From positions 4,278,001-4,342,000 of the forward strand of contig NZ_CP049868.1 of assembly GCF_011303555.1 (NCBI RefSeq): 64,000 nt of DNA, read 5' to 3'. The first letter of the stretch is position 1. Every line of letters starts with the position of its first letter. Made by a program: the position numbers and the translations under genes. The notes below the pieces were generated by a model. That model saw nothing but the letters and a program-made list of their open reading frames with translations, did no database searches and was not told the origin of the DNA. This DNA is from Pedobacter sp. HDW13. Lineage in GTDB: Bacteria > Bacteroidota > Bacteroidia > Sphingobacteriales > Sphingobacteriaceae. Positions 34,277-43,150 of this stretch are shown here, piece after piece.

Positions 34277-34363
34277 GTTAAGGCTTTATTGTTTTTATAA
34301 CTATTTGCAATGAGTAGCTTCTTATAACATTCAGAACCGTTTCGGACTTTAATTCATTAGTCT

Positions 34364-34371
34364 TACATTTG
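34364..34371 (+). promoter_or_regulatory. Predicted -7 box of the subtilisin-like gene
   Basis: TACATTTG fits TAnnTTTG, 43 bp before the start codon at 34415. Confidence 0.4.
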
Positions 34372-34414
34372 TCGCGCAAATTTATTTCAAATAGATTTCG
34401 AAATATACCTACCT

Positions 34415-36085
34415 ATGATATTATACGCTCGACATTTCCTGATTGGATTCTTCGCATTTTTTATTTTTCTATCCGCATGCAAGAAAACCGAAATACCTGA
34501 AACACCAAAAGTACCAGTTCCTTCAATCCGCATGAATCTGGATAGTACCATTTTGGCAAATGATAGTTTTTTTGGTACAAGGCTTTCTGTTATTATGGAA
34601 AATTTTCCTCAAGGTACTTCTGATGCTGTAGAATGGCGTGTGGAAAATCCACGGATTGCTGAAGTAACTACCGAAGGAACTGTATGGCCAAAAGGTGCCG
34701 GGATTACTTATGTATTTGCAAAACTGCTTAACGGAAAAGGCGAAGCAAAGTGCAAAGTAATCGTAACTGATGGGAATGACTATAAGTTTAGACTGGTGTT
34801 AAAAGATAAAGGGAAATCTGATTACGCTATCAGTAATCCCGAAGCTTTTCTCTCCAGAAAAGCTATTGAAAGGCGTCGCAAGCGAAACATTTCGATTGAT
34901 GAAAGCGACTTGCCTATATCTAGCGAATATCTTAAAGCTATAAAGGCTGTTGGTGGTGAAATTGTAACCAAAAGTAAATGGTTAAATACAGTTTGCGTAA
35001 ATGTTCAGGATCAGTTTTTAATTGATAAATACAAAGCTTTGCCTTTTGTTAAGGAAGTGGTTTTAGTTTATGTTGGTAAAAGAAAACAAAAATCAGTTGC
35101 TCCGAAATATGTTAATAGTTCACAACCTGGAAACCCAGGCAGTTTAGGTACTATAATCGATTATGGAGCGGCTGCATTAAACATTACTACGGTAAAAGGA
35201 GAAAACTTGCACCAACAAGGTTATAAGGGGGCAGGCATTGATATTGCTGTAATCGATGCCGGTTTCATCGGATTAAAGAATAATCCGGCTTTTAACAATA
35301 TTCATATTAAAGGCGCAAAATCTTTTGTTTATGAAAATGATGATCCGTACAGTATAGATACGCATGGCGTTTGGGTAACCTCTTGTATGGCTACAAACAA
35401 GCCTGGGAAATATGTTGGTACAGCGCCGGAAGCAAATTATTGGTTGCTTAGAACCGAGGATAGTGCTGATGAATACCCGGTTGAAGAAGATTATTGGACA
35501 AGCGCCATCGAATTTGCCGATAGTGTAGGTGTAGACCTGGTTAACTCTTCTTTATCTTATACTGACGGATATTCTTATCTCACTAAAAAATATTCTTCAA
35601 GCGATATGGATGGTAAAACGGCAATGGCTACGCGGGCTGCTAATCTAGCCTTTAGTAAGGGGATGTTTATTGTTAATTGCGCAGGCAATGAACAAAAATG
35701 GGTAGGCACGCCAGCTGATTCACCTAACGTATTAACACTGGGCTCGATCTACAGCAACGGCACAGCAAGTTATTTTACCTCTTGGGGAATGACCGCTGAC
35801 GGGCGAATTAAGCCTGATGTTATGGCATTGGGAGGAAGTGCCGGTGTAATTAATATTGCTGGAGAGGCTGAGAATAGAAGTGGTACATCATACGCTAGTC
35901 CGATTATGTGTGGTTTGATAGCCTGTTTATGGGAAGCCTACCCTGCATTAAGCAATAAAGATTTATTAGAAATTATTCGTAAATCTGCAGATCGCGCTAG
36001 TCAGCCAGAATTACCTTTTGGCTATGGTATTGCAGATATGAAAAAGGCCATGGAGCTTGCTAAAATAAGGGCAGGCTCAAAATAA
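34415..36085 (+). CDS. Subtilisin-like (S8) serine protease lipoprotein
   Basis: A 556-residue secreted protease. The N-terminus is a lipoprotein signal ending in FLSAC. An Ig-like/Big2-type segment (about 35-120) is followed by an inhibitor-like propeptide and the catalytic domain (about 245-550). The triad is visible as Asp281 (VIDAG), His317 (DTHGVW) and Ser492 (GTSYASP), with Asn in NCAGNE as the oxyanion residue. Lipidation predicts anchoring to the outer membrane. No type IX sorting tail is seen. Confidence 0.92.
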   Translation: MILYARHFLIGFFAFFIFLSACKKTEIPETPKVPVPSIRMNLDSTILANDSFFGTRLSVIMENFPQGTSDAVEWRVENPRIAEVTTEGTVWPKGAGITYVFAKLLNGKGEAKCKVIVTDGNDYKFRLVLKDKGKSDYAISNPEAFLSRKAIERRRKRNISIDESDLPISSEYLKAIKAVGGEIVTKSKWLNTVCVNVQDQFLIDKYKALPFVKEVVLVYVGKRKQKSVAPKYVNSSQPGNPGSLGTIIDYGAAALNITTVKGENLHQQGYKGAGIDIAVIDAGFIGLKNNPAFNNIHIKGAKSFVYENDDPYSIDTHGVWVTSCMATNKPGKYVGTAPEANYWLLRTEDSADEYPVEEDYWTSAIEFADSVGVDLVNSSLSYTDGYSYLTKKYSSSDMDGKTAMATRAANLAFSKGMFIVNCAGNEQKWVGTPADSPNVLTLGSIYSNGTASYFTSWGMTADGRIKPDVMALGGSAGVINIAGEAENRSGTSYASPIMCGLIACLWEAYPALSNKDLLEIIRKSADRASQPELPFGYGIADMKKAMELAKIRAGSK

Positions 36086-36131
36086 GTTTTGTAGCTAATC
36101 AACAAAATAAGCTAATCACCAAATATTAAGC

Positions 36132-36383
36132 ATGGAACAAAAAGCACTTACCGAATTAACAGATGAAGAATTGCTACAGGAAGCGAAAAAAATGAAATCA
36201 GCTGCAATAATGAATGGTTTCTTGATTGGATTTCTGGCTGGTGTTATATTTTACAGCTTCATCAAAAACAGTTTAGGTTTTTTTACATTAATTCCTTTGT
36301 TTTTTGCCTATAAACTTATTAATAATTCGAAATATAAAAACGAAGAATTAAAACGTATTTTAAAAGAGCGGAATTTGAAATAG
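36132..36383 (+). CDS. Small membrane protein
   Basis: An 83-residue protein with an acidic N-terminal helix (LTELTDEELLQEAKKMK), one or two hydrophobic helices (27-65) and a charged helical tail. This pattern is common in small Bacteroidota proteins of unknown function. It lies 46 bp after the S8 protease gene and may be co-transcribed. Confidence 0.65.
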   Translation: MEQKALTELTDEELLQEAKKMKSAAIMNGFLIGFLAGVIFYSFIKNSLGFFTLIPLFFAYKLINNSKYKNEELKRILKERNLK

Positions 36384-36398
36384 CCAATAGTCCGGGCT

Positions 36399-37424
36399 CT
36401 AAACAGTCATTATAAATTTGATTGCCTCCTGAATGTTTTTGTCTAAAAGGAGGTCGTCAAAGTTATCTTGCTTTGAAACAACTATATCCGGAATAATCTG
36501 TTCGTAATAATTACCATTTCTATCGCTGTCGTATGAGTTGGTAAGCGCCATGGTAATATCAAAAGGTAATGGCCAAAAAATATTTCCCGTAGTGAAGCCT
36601 GCTGTGCTTTCTCCAATGAATGTAGTATTTGCACGGCCTTTAAATGCCAATGCCGTTACTTCACCCGAGCTTCCGGTTAATACACCGGTAATTACGGCAA
36701 CCTTTGCTTTATCCAGCAATGCTCCGGTAGGGGTAATGTAGGAAATTGATTTAGCATTGTCGATATACCTTCCTTTACTTAACTTAATTTTACTGTCCTG
36801 TTTTTTGTTAATATTAAGAGAACCTCCAATATAATGGTCTCCCAAAAAATCGTATAAGGCGAGCAACATCGGCCACGAATTACCTCCTGTGTTAAACCGT
36901 AAATCAATAATCCATCCTTCGATTTTATGCTTAGCCTTAACTTCCGCTATCTGGTCATACAGTGGCTGAGCTATTTTATGTATATTTTCTGGGCTGGTAT
37001 CAAAAAATACCATGCCCGGCATTAAAATGTAGCCATACTTTCCATCAATTACTTTGGCTTCAAAAACTGGCTTGGTATCATATTTCTTTTTCCACTGTGC
37101 ACTATAGTTGTCTTTTGATATTATTTTCCTCGTTGCCGAGTATTTATCCTGTTTATGGTATACAAGGCAATGTGTTGCTTTTATCTTGTCGAAAAGGGGT
37201 TTTGTTTCATTTAGCGAATTTTTAAAATTGCTGTATTGTGCTAAATTCTGTTTAGTCTCCGATTCAACAATAGGCCAGTTAACCGCTTTCTTATGCAGGT
37301 ATCCAATTTTTAATGCAGAAAAGAGTTCGTCGTAAAATACTTTTATACTATCCTGAGTGGTGGTTTTTTGTGCGTTTACATTAAACGTTAATAAGCAAAT
37401 TAAAAGCAGAAGCAGATATTTCAT
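36399..37424 (-). CDS. S41 family (C-terminal processing-like) peptidase
   Basis: A 341-residue exported peptidase. The ATG at 37424 gives a clean Sec signal, MKYLLLLLICLLTFNVNAQ; the frame is open 28 codons further, but that extension is not signal-like. The catalytic domain shows GWIIDLRFNTGGNSWPM and the nucleophile region VLTGSSGEVTALAF, followed by FIGESTAGFTTGN. There is no obvious PDZ domain, as in the interphotoreceptor-retinoid-binding-protein-like subgroup. The gene is convergent with the preceding membrane protein. Confidence 0.88.
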   Translation of the reverse strand: MKYLLLLLICLLTFNVNAQKTTTQDSIKVFYDELFSALKIGYLHKKAVNWPIVESETKQNLAQYSNFKNSLNETKPLFDKIKATHCLVYHKQDKYSATRKIISKDNYSAQWKKKYDTKPVFEAKVIDGKYGYILMPGMVFFDTSPENIHKIAQPLYDQIAEVKAKHKIEGWIIDLRFNTGGNSWPMLLALYDFLGDHYIGGSLNINKKQDSKIKLSKGRYIDNAKSISYITPTGALLDKAKVAVITGVLTGSSGEVTALAFKGRANTTFIGESTAGFTTGNIFWPLPFDITMALTNSYDSDRNGNYYEQIIPDIVVSKQDNFDDLLLDKNIQEAIKFIMTV

Positions 37425-37579
37425 GGATAGGTTTTTTACTAAGATGCAGATTTGAAATTGAAGGTTGCAAAATGAAAAATAAAAATCATTAATAATAACA
37501 TTAGCCATTCATCATCAAAGGCATTTTTTGATAGCAATCAATAAGTAGGAAATAAGTAAAAAGCCCTCTATTGCCATCT

Positions 37580-37726
37580 AAAAGTAGCTCTGAGATAGAT
37601 GAGTGGATCTTTTAGGTTCGCTGTCGAAGCGTTTAGGTGGGTCGACGGTATTCTGAGGTAGGTGAGGGGAGCTTTTAGCTCCGGCGGCGGGGTTCGGAGG
37701 TACAAAAAGGTATCTCGGAGGTAGGT
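37580..37726 (-). repeat. Seven-unit 21-bp degenerate tandem repeat (heptad-encoding)
   Basis: Seven contiguous 21-bp units. Read on the minus strand they encode TYLRDTF, LYLRTPP, PELKAPL, TYLRIPS, THLNAST, ANLKDPL and IYLRATF, each with Leu at position 3 and a basic or Asn residue at position 4. The reading frame is never broken. At DNA level the best-conserved core is ACCTACCTC(A/C)GA. Base composition is clearly richer in G and C than in the flanks. Translation has not been shown, and only a TTG start is available. Confidence 0.65.
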
Positions 37727-37817
37727 CGGCAATAGCTTCAGTAGGAACTGTTCAATAAACTGTGTCAAAAATTGTTGAAATAAATGGAATAGGTGTAACA
37801 ATTATGTTAAATATTGC

Positions 37818-37825
37818 TATTTTTG
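37818..37825 (+). promoter_or_regulatory. Predicted -7 box of the ECF sigma gene
   Basis: TATTTTTG fits TAnnTTTG and lies 49 bp before the sigma-factor ATG. Confidence 0.4.
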
Positions 37826-37874
37826 ATTGCTCTTCTACCTATCCCGGACTATTTGATGTTTTTTAATCCCTGAA

Positions 37875-38468
37875 ATGACCAATACTGGCATCTCATATGC
37901 AACTTTAACGGACGATGATCTTTTAATTCATTTAAAAAATGATGATCATTCGGCTTTTACCGAAATATTTAACCGGTATAGCACTTTATTATATGCACAT
38001 GCTTTTAATAAGCTTCGGAACGAGAGCGATTCGAGAGATGTAGTTCAGGAAATGTTTATGAAAATCTGGCAGAAACGCCAAACCATCGAACAAGGGAATA
38101 ATTTGTCGGGCTATTTGTTTATTGCCCTCCGCAATGGCATTTTCAATCTCATTAAACATAAGAATTTAGTAAGTGCATACGCCGGTAATTTTTCGAAAGC
38201 AAATGCGGATAGCGGAATTTATACCGATACACTGATTCGCGAAAAGCAGTTTGCAGCAATGATTGCAGCAGAAATTGCAAATCTTCCGCCCCGTATGAGG
38301 GCCGTTTTCGAATTGCGCAGGCACGAAAATCTATCCAATAAGGAAGTGGCTGCCCGTCTGGGCATCACTGAATCTACTGCTGCCGATCAAATGAAAAAGG
38401 CATTACGGATACTAAAAACTAAAATTGGGTTAATCTTAATCATTGTGCATTACCTTAATGTAAAATAA
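37875..38468 (+). CDS. ECF RNA polymerase sigma factor (Bacteroidota SusCD-associated type)
   Basis: A 197-residue sigma-70 factor with region 2 (about 28-95; RDVVQEMFMKIWQKR) and region 4 (about 135-185; LPPRMRAVFELRRHENLSNKEVAARLGITESTAADQMKKALRIL). It belongs to the group that pairs with FecR anti-sigma factors and controls TonB-dependent receptors. The next genes are exactly those, in the usual order, so it most likely drives the SusC/SusD pair. Confidence 0.95.
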   Translation: MTNTGISYATLTDDDLLIHLKNDDHSAFTEIFNRYSTLLYAHAFNKLRNESDSRDVVQEMFMKIWQKRQTIEQGNNLSGYLFIALRNGIFNLIKHKNLVSAYAGNFSKANADSGIYTDTLIREKQFAAMIAAEIANLPPRMRAVFELRRHENLSNKEVAARLGITESTAADQMKKALRILKTKIGLILIIVHYLNVK

Positions 38469-38534
38469 TTCTTAATTCTATATCCCCAATCTCTCTTTCA
38501 CAATTGTATTACTTATATCAAGCTTAATACTCAA

Positions 38535-39662
38535 ATGGAAGAAGAAAAATTCAGGCAGATTTTAGATCGGTATATTGCAGGTGAAGCTACTCCTGAAGAG
38601 GAGGTATGGCTTGAGTCTGCCTATATTAATCTGAATAGTAAAGAACTTCCTGTATATACCGAATCATTTTTAGCCGCAGAAACGCAACAGATCTGGAAAA
38701 TGGTGCAAGCCAATACCAAACCAGTCCGGAAAATAAAATTACATCCCTTGTTTTATGCTGCAGCTGTGCTGGTTGTGATTTCTTTAGCTGGTATTTTAAT
38801 TTATAACCAAAATCATCCATCCTCATATCTGGCAAGTCTTCCGCCGGCCAAAGATATTAAGGCAGGAAAAGACCGCGCTATTTTGGTGCTGGACAATGGA
38901 AAACAAATCGACCTGGATCAAATTGATAATGGTCGTTTGGCTGATCAGGCAGGAGTAAAAATTTCAAAAACTGCCGATGGCCAAATTGTTTACGAAATGC
39001 CCACTCAGGTAGCTGTTGATAATAAAATAGCGCACAATACAATTCAAACGCCTGCCGGCGGCCAGTATCAGGTTAATTTGCCAGATGGAACCAGGGTATG
39101 GTTAAATGCATCATCGTCGGTAACTTTTGCCACTTCTTTTGCGGCAGAAAGAAGGGTTAAACTTAAAGGAGAGGCTTATTTTGAAGTAAGTAAAATTTCT
39201 AATGAGGGTAGGAGGGTACCCTTTACTGTAGAAACTGAAAATCAGAAAATTGAGGTTTTAGGTACACATTTCAATGTAAATGCCTACATCGATGAAATAG
39301 CAACGAAAACAACTTTGCTTGAAGGAAGTGTTAAGATTAACGATGCTGTGATGTTAAAACCTGGCCAGCAAGCCCGTGGAAATGGCGAAACGATAAAAGT
39401 TTTAAACGTAAATGCCGAGAACTTTATCGATTGGAAAAATGGTGATTTTATTTTAGAACATAACGATTTTAGGTCGATTATGCGAAAAATTTCCCGCTGG
39501 TACGATGTGGAGGTTGTTTATAGTGATGATGCACCTAAAAAATTAAATCTTGGAGGTTGGATTTCGAGATCAAAAAATATTTCGTCCGTTTTAGAAGTAA
39601 TGGAAGAGACAGGAAAAGTTCACTTTAAAATTGAAGGAAGGAGGATCACGGTAACCAGATAA
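38535..39662 (+). CDS. FecR-family anti-sigma factor
   Basis: A 375-residue inner-membrane protein. A cytoplasmic anti-sigma segment (1-65, IAGEATPEEEVWLE) precedes one membrane helix (about 73-92). The periplasmic FecR domain (about 165-265; NTIQTPAGGQYQVNLPDGTRVWLNASSSVTF) and a C-terminal DUF4974 domain (about 305-375) follow. It should hold the sigma factor until the SusC receptor signals substrate through its N-terminal STN domain. Confidence 0.94.
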   Translation: MEEEKFRQILDRYIAGEATPEEEVWLESAYINLNSKELPVYTESFLAAETQQIWKMVQANTKPVRKIKLHPLFYAAAVLVVISLAGILIYNQNHPSSYLASLPPAKDIKAGKDRAILVLDNGKQIDLDQIDNGRLADQAGVKISKTADGQIVYEMPTQVAVDNKIAHNTIQTPAGGQYQVNLPDGTRVWLNASSSVTFATSFAAERRVKLKGEAYFEVSKISNEGRRVPFTVETENQKIEVLGTHFNVNAYIDEIATKTTLLEGSVKINDAVMLKPGQQARGNGETIKVLNVNAENFIDWKNGDFILEHNDFRSIMRKISRWYDVEVVYSDDAPKKLNLGGWISRSKNISSVLEVMEETGKVHFKIEGRRITVTR

Positions 39663-39775
39663 TATAATTATACGTGGCCCTAAAATAAAAAGCCAAAGGT
39701 GGTGGAACACCTCTGGCCAAAGTTTTTAGCGCTAATAAATCAATCGACTGACTATTCAACTTAAAAACCAAACAA

Positions 39776-42700
39776 ATGTACAAATTTTACCCAAACAAAC
39801 TGGGTGGGCCTTCTGGCCGTGTCCAAAAAATTCTGCTGATTATGCGTGTAACTACGTTTCTATTATTGGCTGCAATGATGCAAGTAAGTGCAGCAACACT
39901 TGCTCAAAGGGTTACAATTAATCAAAAAAATGCAAATTTAACCGATGTATTCAAGACAATAAGAACACAAACAGGTTACGATTTTATATATGATCAGGAT
40001 TTAATTTCTAAATCTTTTCCGGTGAATATTAACGTTACCAATGCAGCGCTTAGTGAAGTACTGAAACGTTGTTTATCTAACCAATCGCTTACTTTCACTA
40101 TTGAGAACAAAACGGTAATTATACAGGAAAAAAGCTTGCTCGATAAGGTGACCGGTTATTTTGATCATATTACTGTTACTGGTACTGTGCTTGATGAAAG
40201 AGGGCAGCCGTTTCCTGGTGTGAGCGTAAAAGTAAAAGGCACTAACCGCTCAACGGCTACAGGAAACAACGGTAAGTTTTATATCTCGGCTTCTGATGAA
40301 AACCCAACGCTTGTTTTATCATATGTTGGTTACAAAACAATTGAAGTTACAGCAACAGCTATATTAACCGTTAACATGGTGCTTGATCCGGCTAAGTTGG
40401 ATGAAATAATGGTTATCGGTTACGGAACAACTACACGCAGGTTCAGCACAGGTTCGCAGGTTGGCATTAGCGCAAAAGATATCGAAAAGCAACCTGTTAC
40501 CAACGTGTTACAGGCATTGCAAGGCCGTATGGCTGGTGTAACCATTGTGCAAACGAATGGTTTACCTGGCGCGGGCATTAATGTTCAGATAAGAGGTGCA
40601 AATGCCATTGGCCTGAACGGTGTTAAAGCAAACCGCCCACTTTATATCATCGATGGTGTTCCGTACTTGTCTGAGCCAATCAATACTGCAGCTTTTGCTT
40701 CATCACAATCCGGAGCAGCATTACCCTCTGCAGAAGGCAATACTAGCCCAATGAATACCATAAATCCGTCTGATATCGAAAGCATTGAGGTTTTAAAAGA
40801 TGCAGATGCAACAGCTATTTACGGTTCGAGAGGGGCAAATGGTGTGGTATTAATTACCACCAAAAAAGGAAAACCCGGCAGAACAAAATTTAATGTCAAT
40901 GCTTCAACCGGAGTTTCTAATGTATCGCATTTTGTAGAAACGGTGGGCACTGAGCAATATCTGGCACTAAGAAGAAAAGCTTTTGCCAATAATACCACAA
41001 ACCCGGCAACACCAACAGCAACAACTGCTCCCGATCTGCTGGTTTGGGACCAGAATGGTTATACCGATTTTCAACGTTATATGTTGGGCAATACAGCGCA
41101 TACAAACGATGTAACTGCAAGTTTATCGGGTGGGAATGAATTAACGAACTTTTTCTTAAGCGGAACTTATCACAAAGAAGGAAATGTTTTTCCGGGCGAT
41201 CAGGGGTATCAGCGTGGTGGTGGTAAGTTAAACTTAAATCACGCTTCGCTCGATCAACGTTTTAATTTATCGCTAAGCGCCATTTATTCAACCGATAAAA
41301 ATAACATTTCTACTACTGATTTAGCTACCTGGGCATATAGCCTGGCGCCAAATTTCCCCTTGTATAAAGCAGACGGGAGCTTAAACTGGGATGGTTTTAC
41401 CAATAATCCCTTGGGATATTTAAGTCAATCGAATGATAACCGTACTTCGAACCTGTTAACCAATTTAGCTTTAAAATATAATGTGTTAAAAGGTTTGGAT
41501 GTTAAGGCAAGTTTAGGTTATAGCAAAACGGATATGAACCAGGTGGTTACAAGACCATTATCTTCATTAAATCCGAATTTAAACCCAACATCGGGTACGG
41601 CAAATTACACTTATAATTATACAAATAACTATATCGTAGAACCCCAAATTACCTATACCAACAAAATCTGGAAAGGTACATTGAATGCTTTGGTGGGTGG
41701 AACTTATCAGTTTAAACAATCCAAATTGCCTTACAGCACAAGTGCATCAGGATTTACCTCTGATGATTTTTTAAGAACTGTTACAGCTGCCTCAATAGTA
41801 AGTACAACAAGCAGTTCTGTTGATTATAAATATGCATCGCTGTTTGGCAGGGTAAATTATAATGTGGCAGATAAGTACATCTTAAACGTTAATTTTAGAA
41901 GGGATGGTTCTTCGAGGTTTGGGCCAAACAATAAATTCGGTAATTTCGGATCAGTTGGTGGCGCATGGATTTTCTCTGAAGAAAAGTTGCTGAAAGATAA
42001 GTTCAGTTGGTTCAGTTTTGGTAAACTTCGTGGCAGTTATGGCGTTGTGGGGAGCGATGATATCGATAATTATGGCTATTTGGATACATACACGGCTTCA
42101 ACTTATGTTTATGCGGGTTCAACGGGGTTAAACCCATCACGTTTGCCAAATCCCGATTACAAGTGGGAGGAAACCAAAAAGCTGGATATTGGTTTAGATT
42201 TGGCTTTTTTCAATGACCGTTTATCTTTAAGTGCTTCTTATTACCGCAACAGAACGAGTAATCAGCTAATTAATTTAACAACTAGTGCGCAGGCTGGTTT
42301 TACGGGTTACCAAAGTAATTTGCCGGCAACGGTTCAAAACTCAGGCTGGGAATTGAGTATCTCAAGCACAAACATCAGAAATAAAGATTTTTCATGGAGC
42401 TCTTCATTTAATATCAGTCAAAACCACAATAAATTATTGTCATTTCCTGATATCGAAAAATCATCATACTTCGCTACTTACGTAGTTGGTAATCCGATTA
42501 GTTCATACTATTTATACCAATATGCAGGCATAAATCCTGCAACCAACCTACCATCATTTACCGATTTTAATAGTGTTGGTGGTATTAATAGTCCAACAAC
42601 AGGTTTTGCTGCAACTGGTCGCGGAGACCGGTATTATGCTGGTACTTCTTATCCTAAATTTTACGGTGGCTTAACCAATACTTTTAGTTATAAAAAATTA

Positions 42701-43138
42701 ACACTTGATTTTACATTCCAATTTGTAAAACAACAGGGTAGAAGTTTGTTGTCTTCGTCATTCTATCCTCCGGGATATTTTAGCAATGCAGCCTTAAGTA
42801 TTGTAAATGATTATCTGGCGCTGGGCTCTCCCGATTATTTGGTTAGTGCAGGAACGCGTGGCACTGCAGGTTCGGCAGCGTATTTGGCTTACAGCTATTA
42901 TACCGGTTCGGATGCTTCTTTGGTTGATGCTTCATTTATCAGGTTAAAGAATGTGAGCTTATCTTATGTATTGCCAACTAAATGGATTTCTAAAACCAAT
43001 GCGCCAAACATCAGGGTGTACGCACAGGGACAGAATTTATTTACCATCACCAATTATGAAGGGTTCGACCCTGAATCGCAAGGCGTAGCAACTCCGCCAT
43101 TGCGCACTTTAATTGCTGGTTTACAGTTCACTTTTTAA
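39776..43138 (+). CDS. SusC/RagA TonB-linked outer-membrane transporter with STN domain
   Basis: A 1120-residue TonB-dependent channel. After a signal peptide (about 22-43) comes an STN signalling domain (about 55-110) that contacts FecR. Then a carboxypeptidase-regulatory-like domain (about 133-215), the plug with IDGVPYLSEPIN and the motif SIEVLKDADATAIYGSRGANGVVLITTKKG, and a beta-barrel ending in an aromatic residue (LQFTF). The STN domain means that expression is under transporter-mediated sigma control. SusD is encoded 12 bp later. Confidence 0.96.
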   Translation: MYKFYPNKLGGPSGRVQKILLIMRVTTFLLLAAMMQVSAATLAQRVTINQKNANLTDVFKTIRTQTGYDFIYDQDLISKSFPVNINVTNAALSEVLKRCLSNQSLTFTIENKTVIIQEKSLLDKVTGYFDHITVTGTVLDERGQPFPGVSVKVKGTNRSTATGNNGKFYISASDENPTLVLSYVGYKTIEVTATAILTVNMVLDPAKLDEIMVIGYGTTTRRFSTGSQVGISAKDIEKQPVTNVLQALQGRMAGVTIVQTNGLPGAGINVQIRGANAIGLNGVKANRPLYIIDGVPYLSEPINTAAFASSQSGAALPSAEGNTSPMNTINPSDIESIEVLKDADATAIYGSRGANGVVLITTKKGKPGRTKFNVNASTGVSNVSHFVETVGTEQYLALRRKAFANNTTNPATPTATTAPDLLVWDQNGYTDFQRYMLGNTAHTNDVTASLSGGNELTNFFLSGTYHKEGNVFPGDQGYQRGGGKLNLNHASLDQRFNLSLSAIYSTDKNNISTTDLATWAYSLAPNFPLYKADGSLNWDGFTNNPLGYLSQSNDNRTSNLLTNLALKYNVLKGLDVKASLGYSKTDMNQVVTRPLSSLNPNLNPTSGTANYTYNYTNNYIVEPQITYTNKIWKGTLNALVGGTYQFKQSKLPYSTSASGFTSDDFLRTVTAASIVSTTSSSVDYKYASLFGRVNYNVADKYILNVNFRRDGSSRFGPNNKFGNFGSVGGAWIFSEEKLLKDKFSWFSFGKLRGSYGVVGSDDIDNYGYLDTYTASTYVYAGSTGLNPSRLPNPDYKWEETKKLDIGLDLAFFNDRLSLSASYYRNRTSNQLINLTTSAQAGFTGYQSNLPATVQNSGWELSISSTNIRNKDFSWSSSFNISQNHNKLLSFPDIEKSSYFATYVVGNPISSYYLYQYAGINPATNLPSFTDFNSVGGINSPTTGFAATGRGDRYYAGTSYPKFYGGLTNTFSYKKLTLDFTFQFVKQQGRSLLSSSFYPPGYFSNAALSIVNDYLALGSPDYLVSAGTRGTAGSAAYLAYSYYTGSDASLVDASFIRLKNVSLSYVLPTKWISKTNAPNIRVYAQGQNLFTITNYEGFDPESQGVATPPLRTLIAGLQFTF

Positions 43139-43150
43139 ATCCGAATCATC

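Larger units (their letters stand above)
37425..37874. other. 450-bp gap without a conventional gene
   Basis: The stretch between the S41 peptidase and the ECF sigma factor holds the GC-rich 21-bp-period repeat (37580-37726) and the sigma-factor promoter box (37818-37825). A 77-codon minus-strand frame starting with TTG (37801-37568) spans the repeat. The other parts are A/T-rich and show nothing recognisable. Confidence 0.6.

Noticed and set aside
37568..37801. 77-codon minus-strand frame over the 21-bp repeat as a certain gene
   Set aside because: Only a TTG start is available and no family or ribosome-binding evidence exists; it is reported as a repeat, with coding left open.
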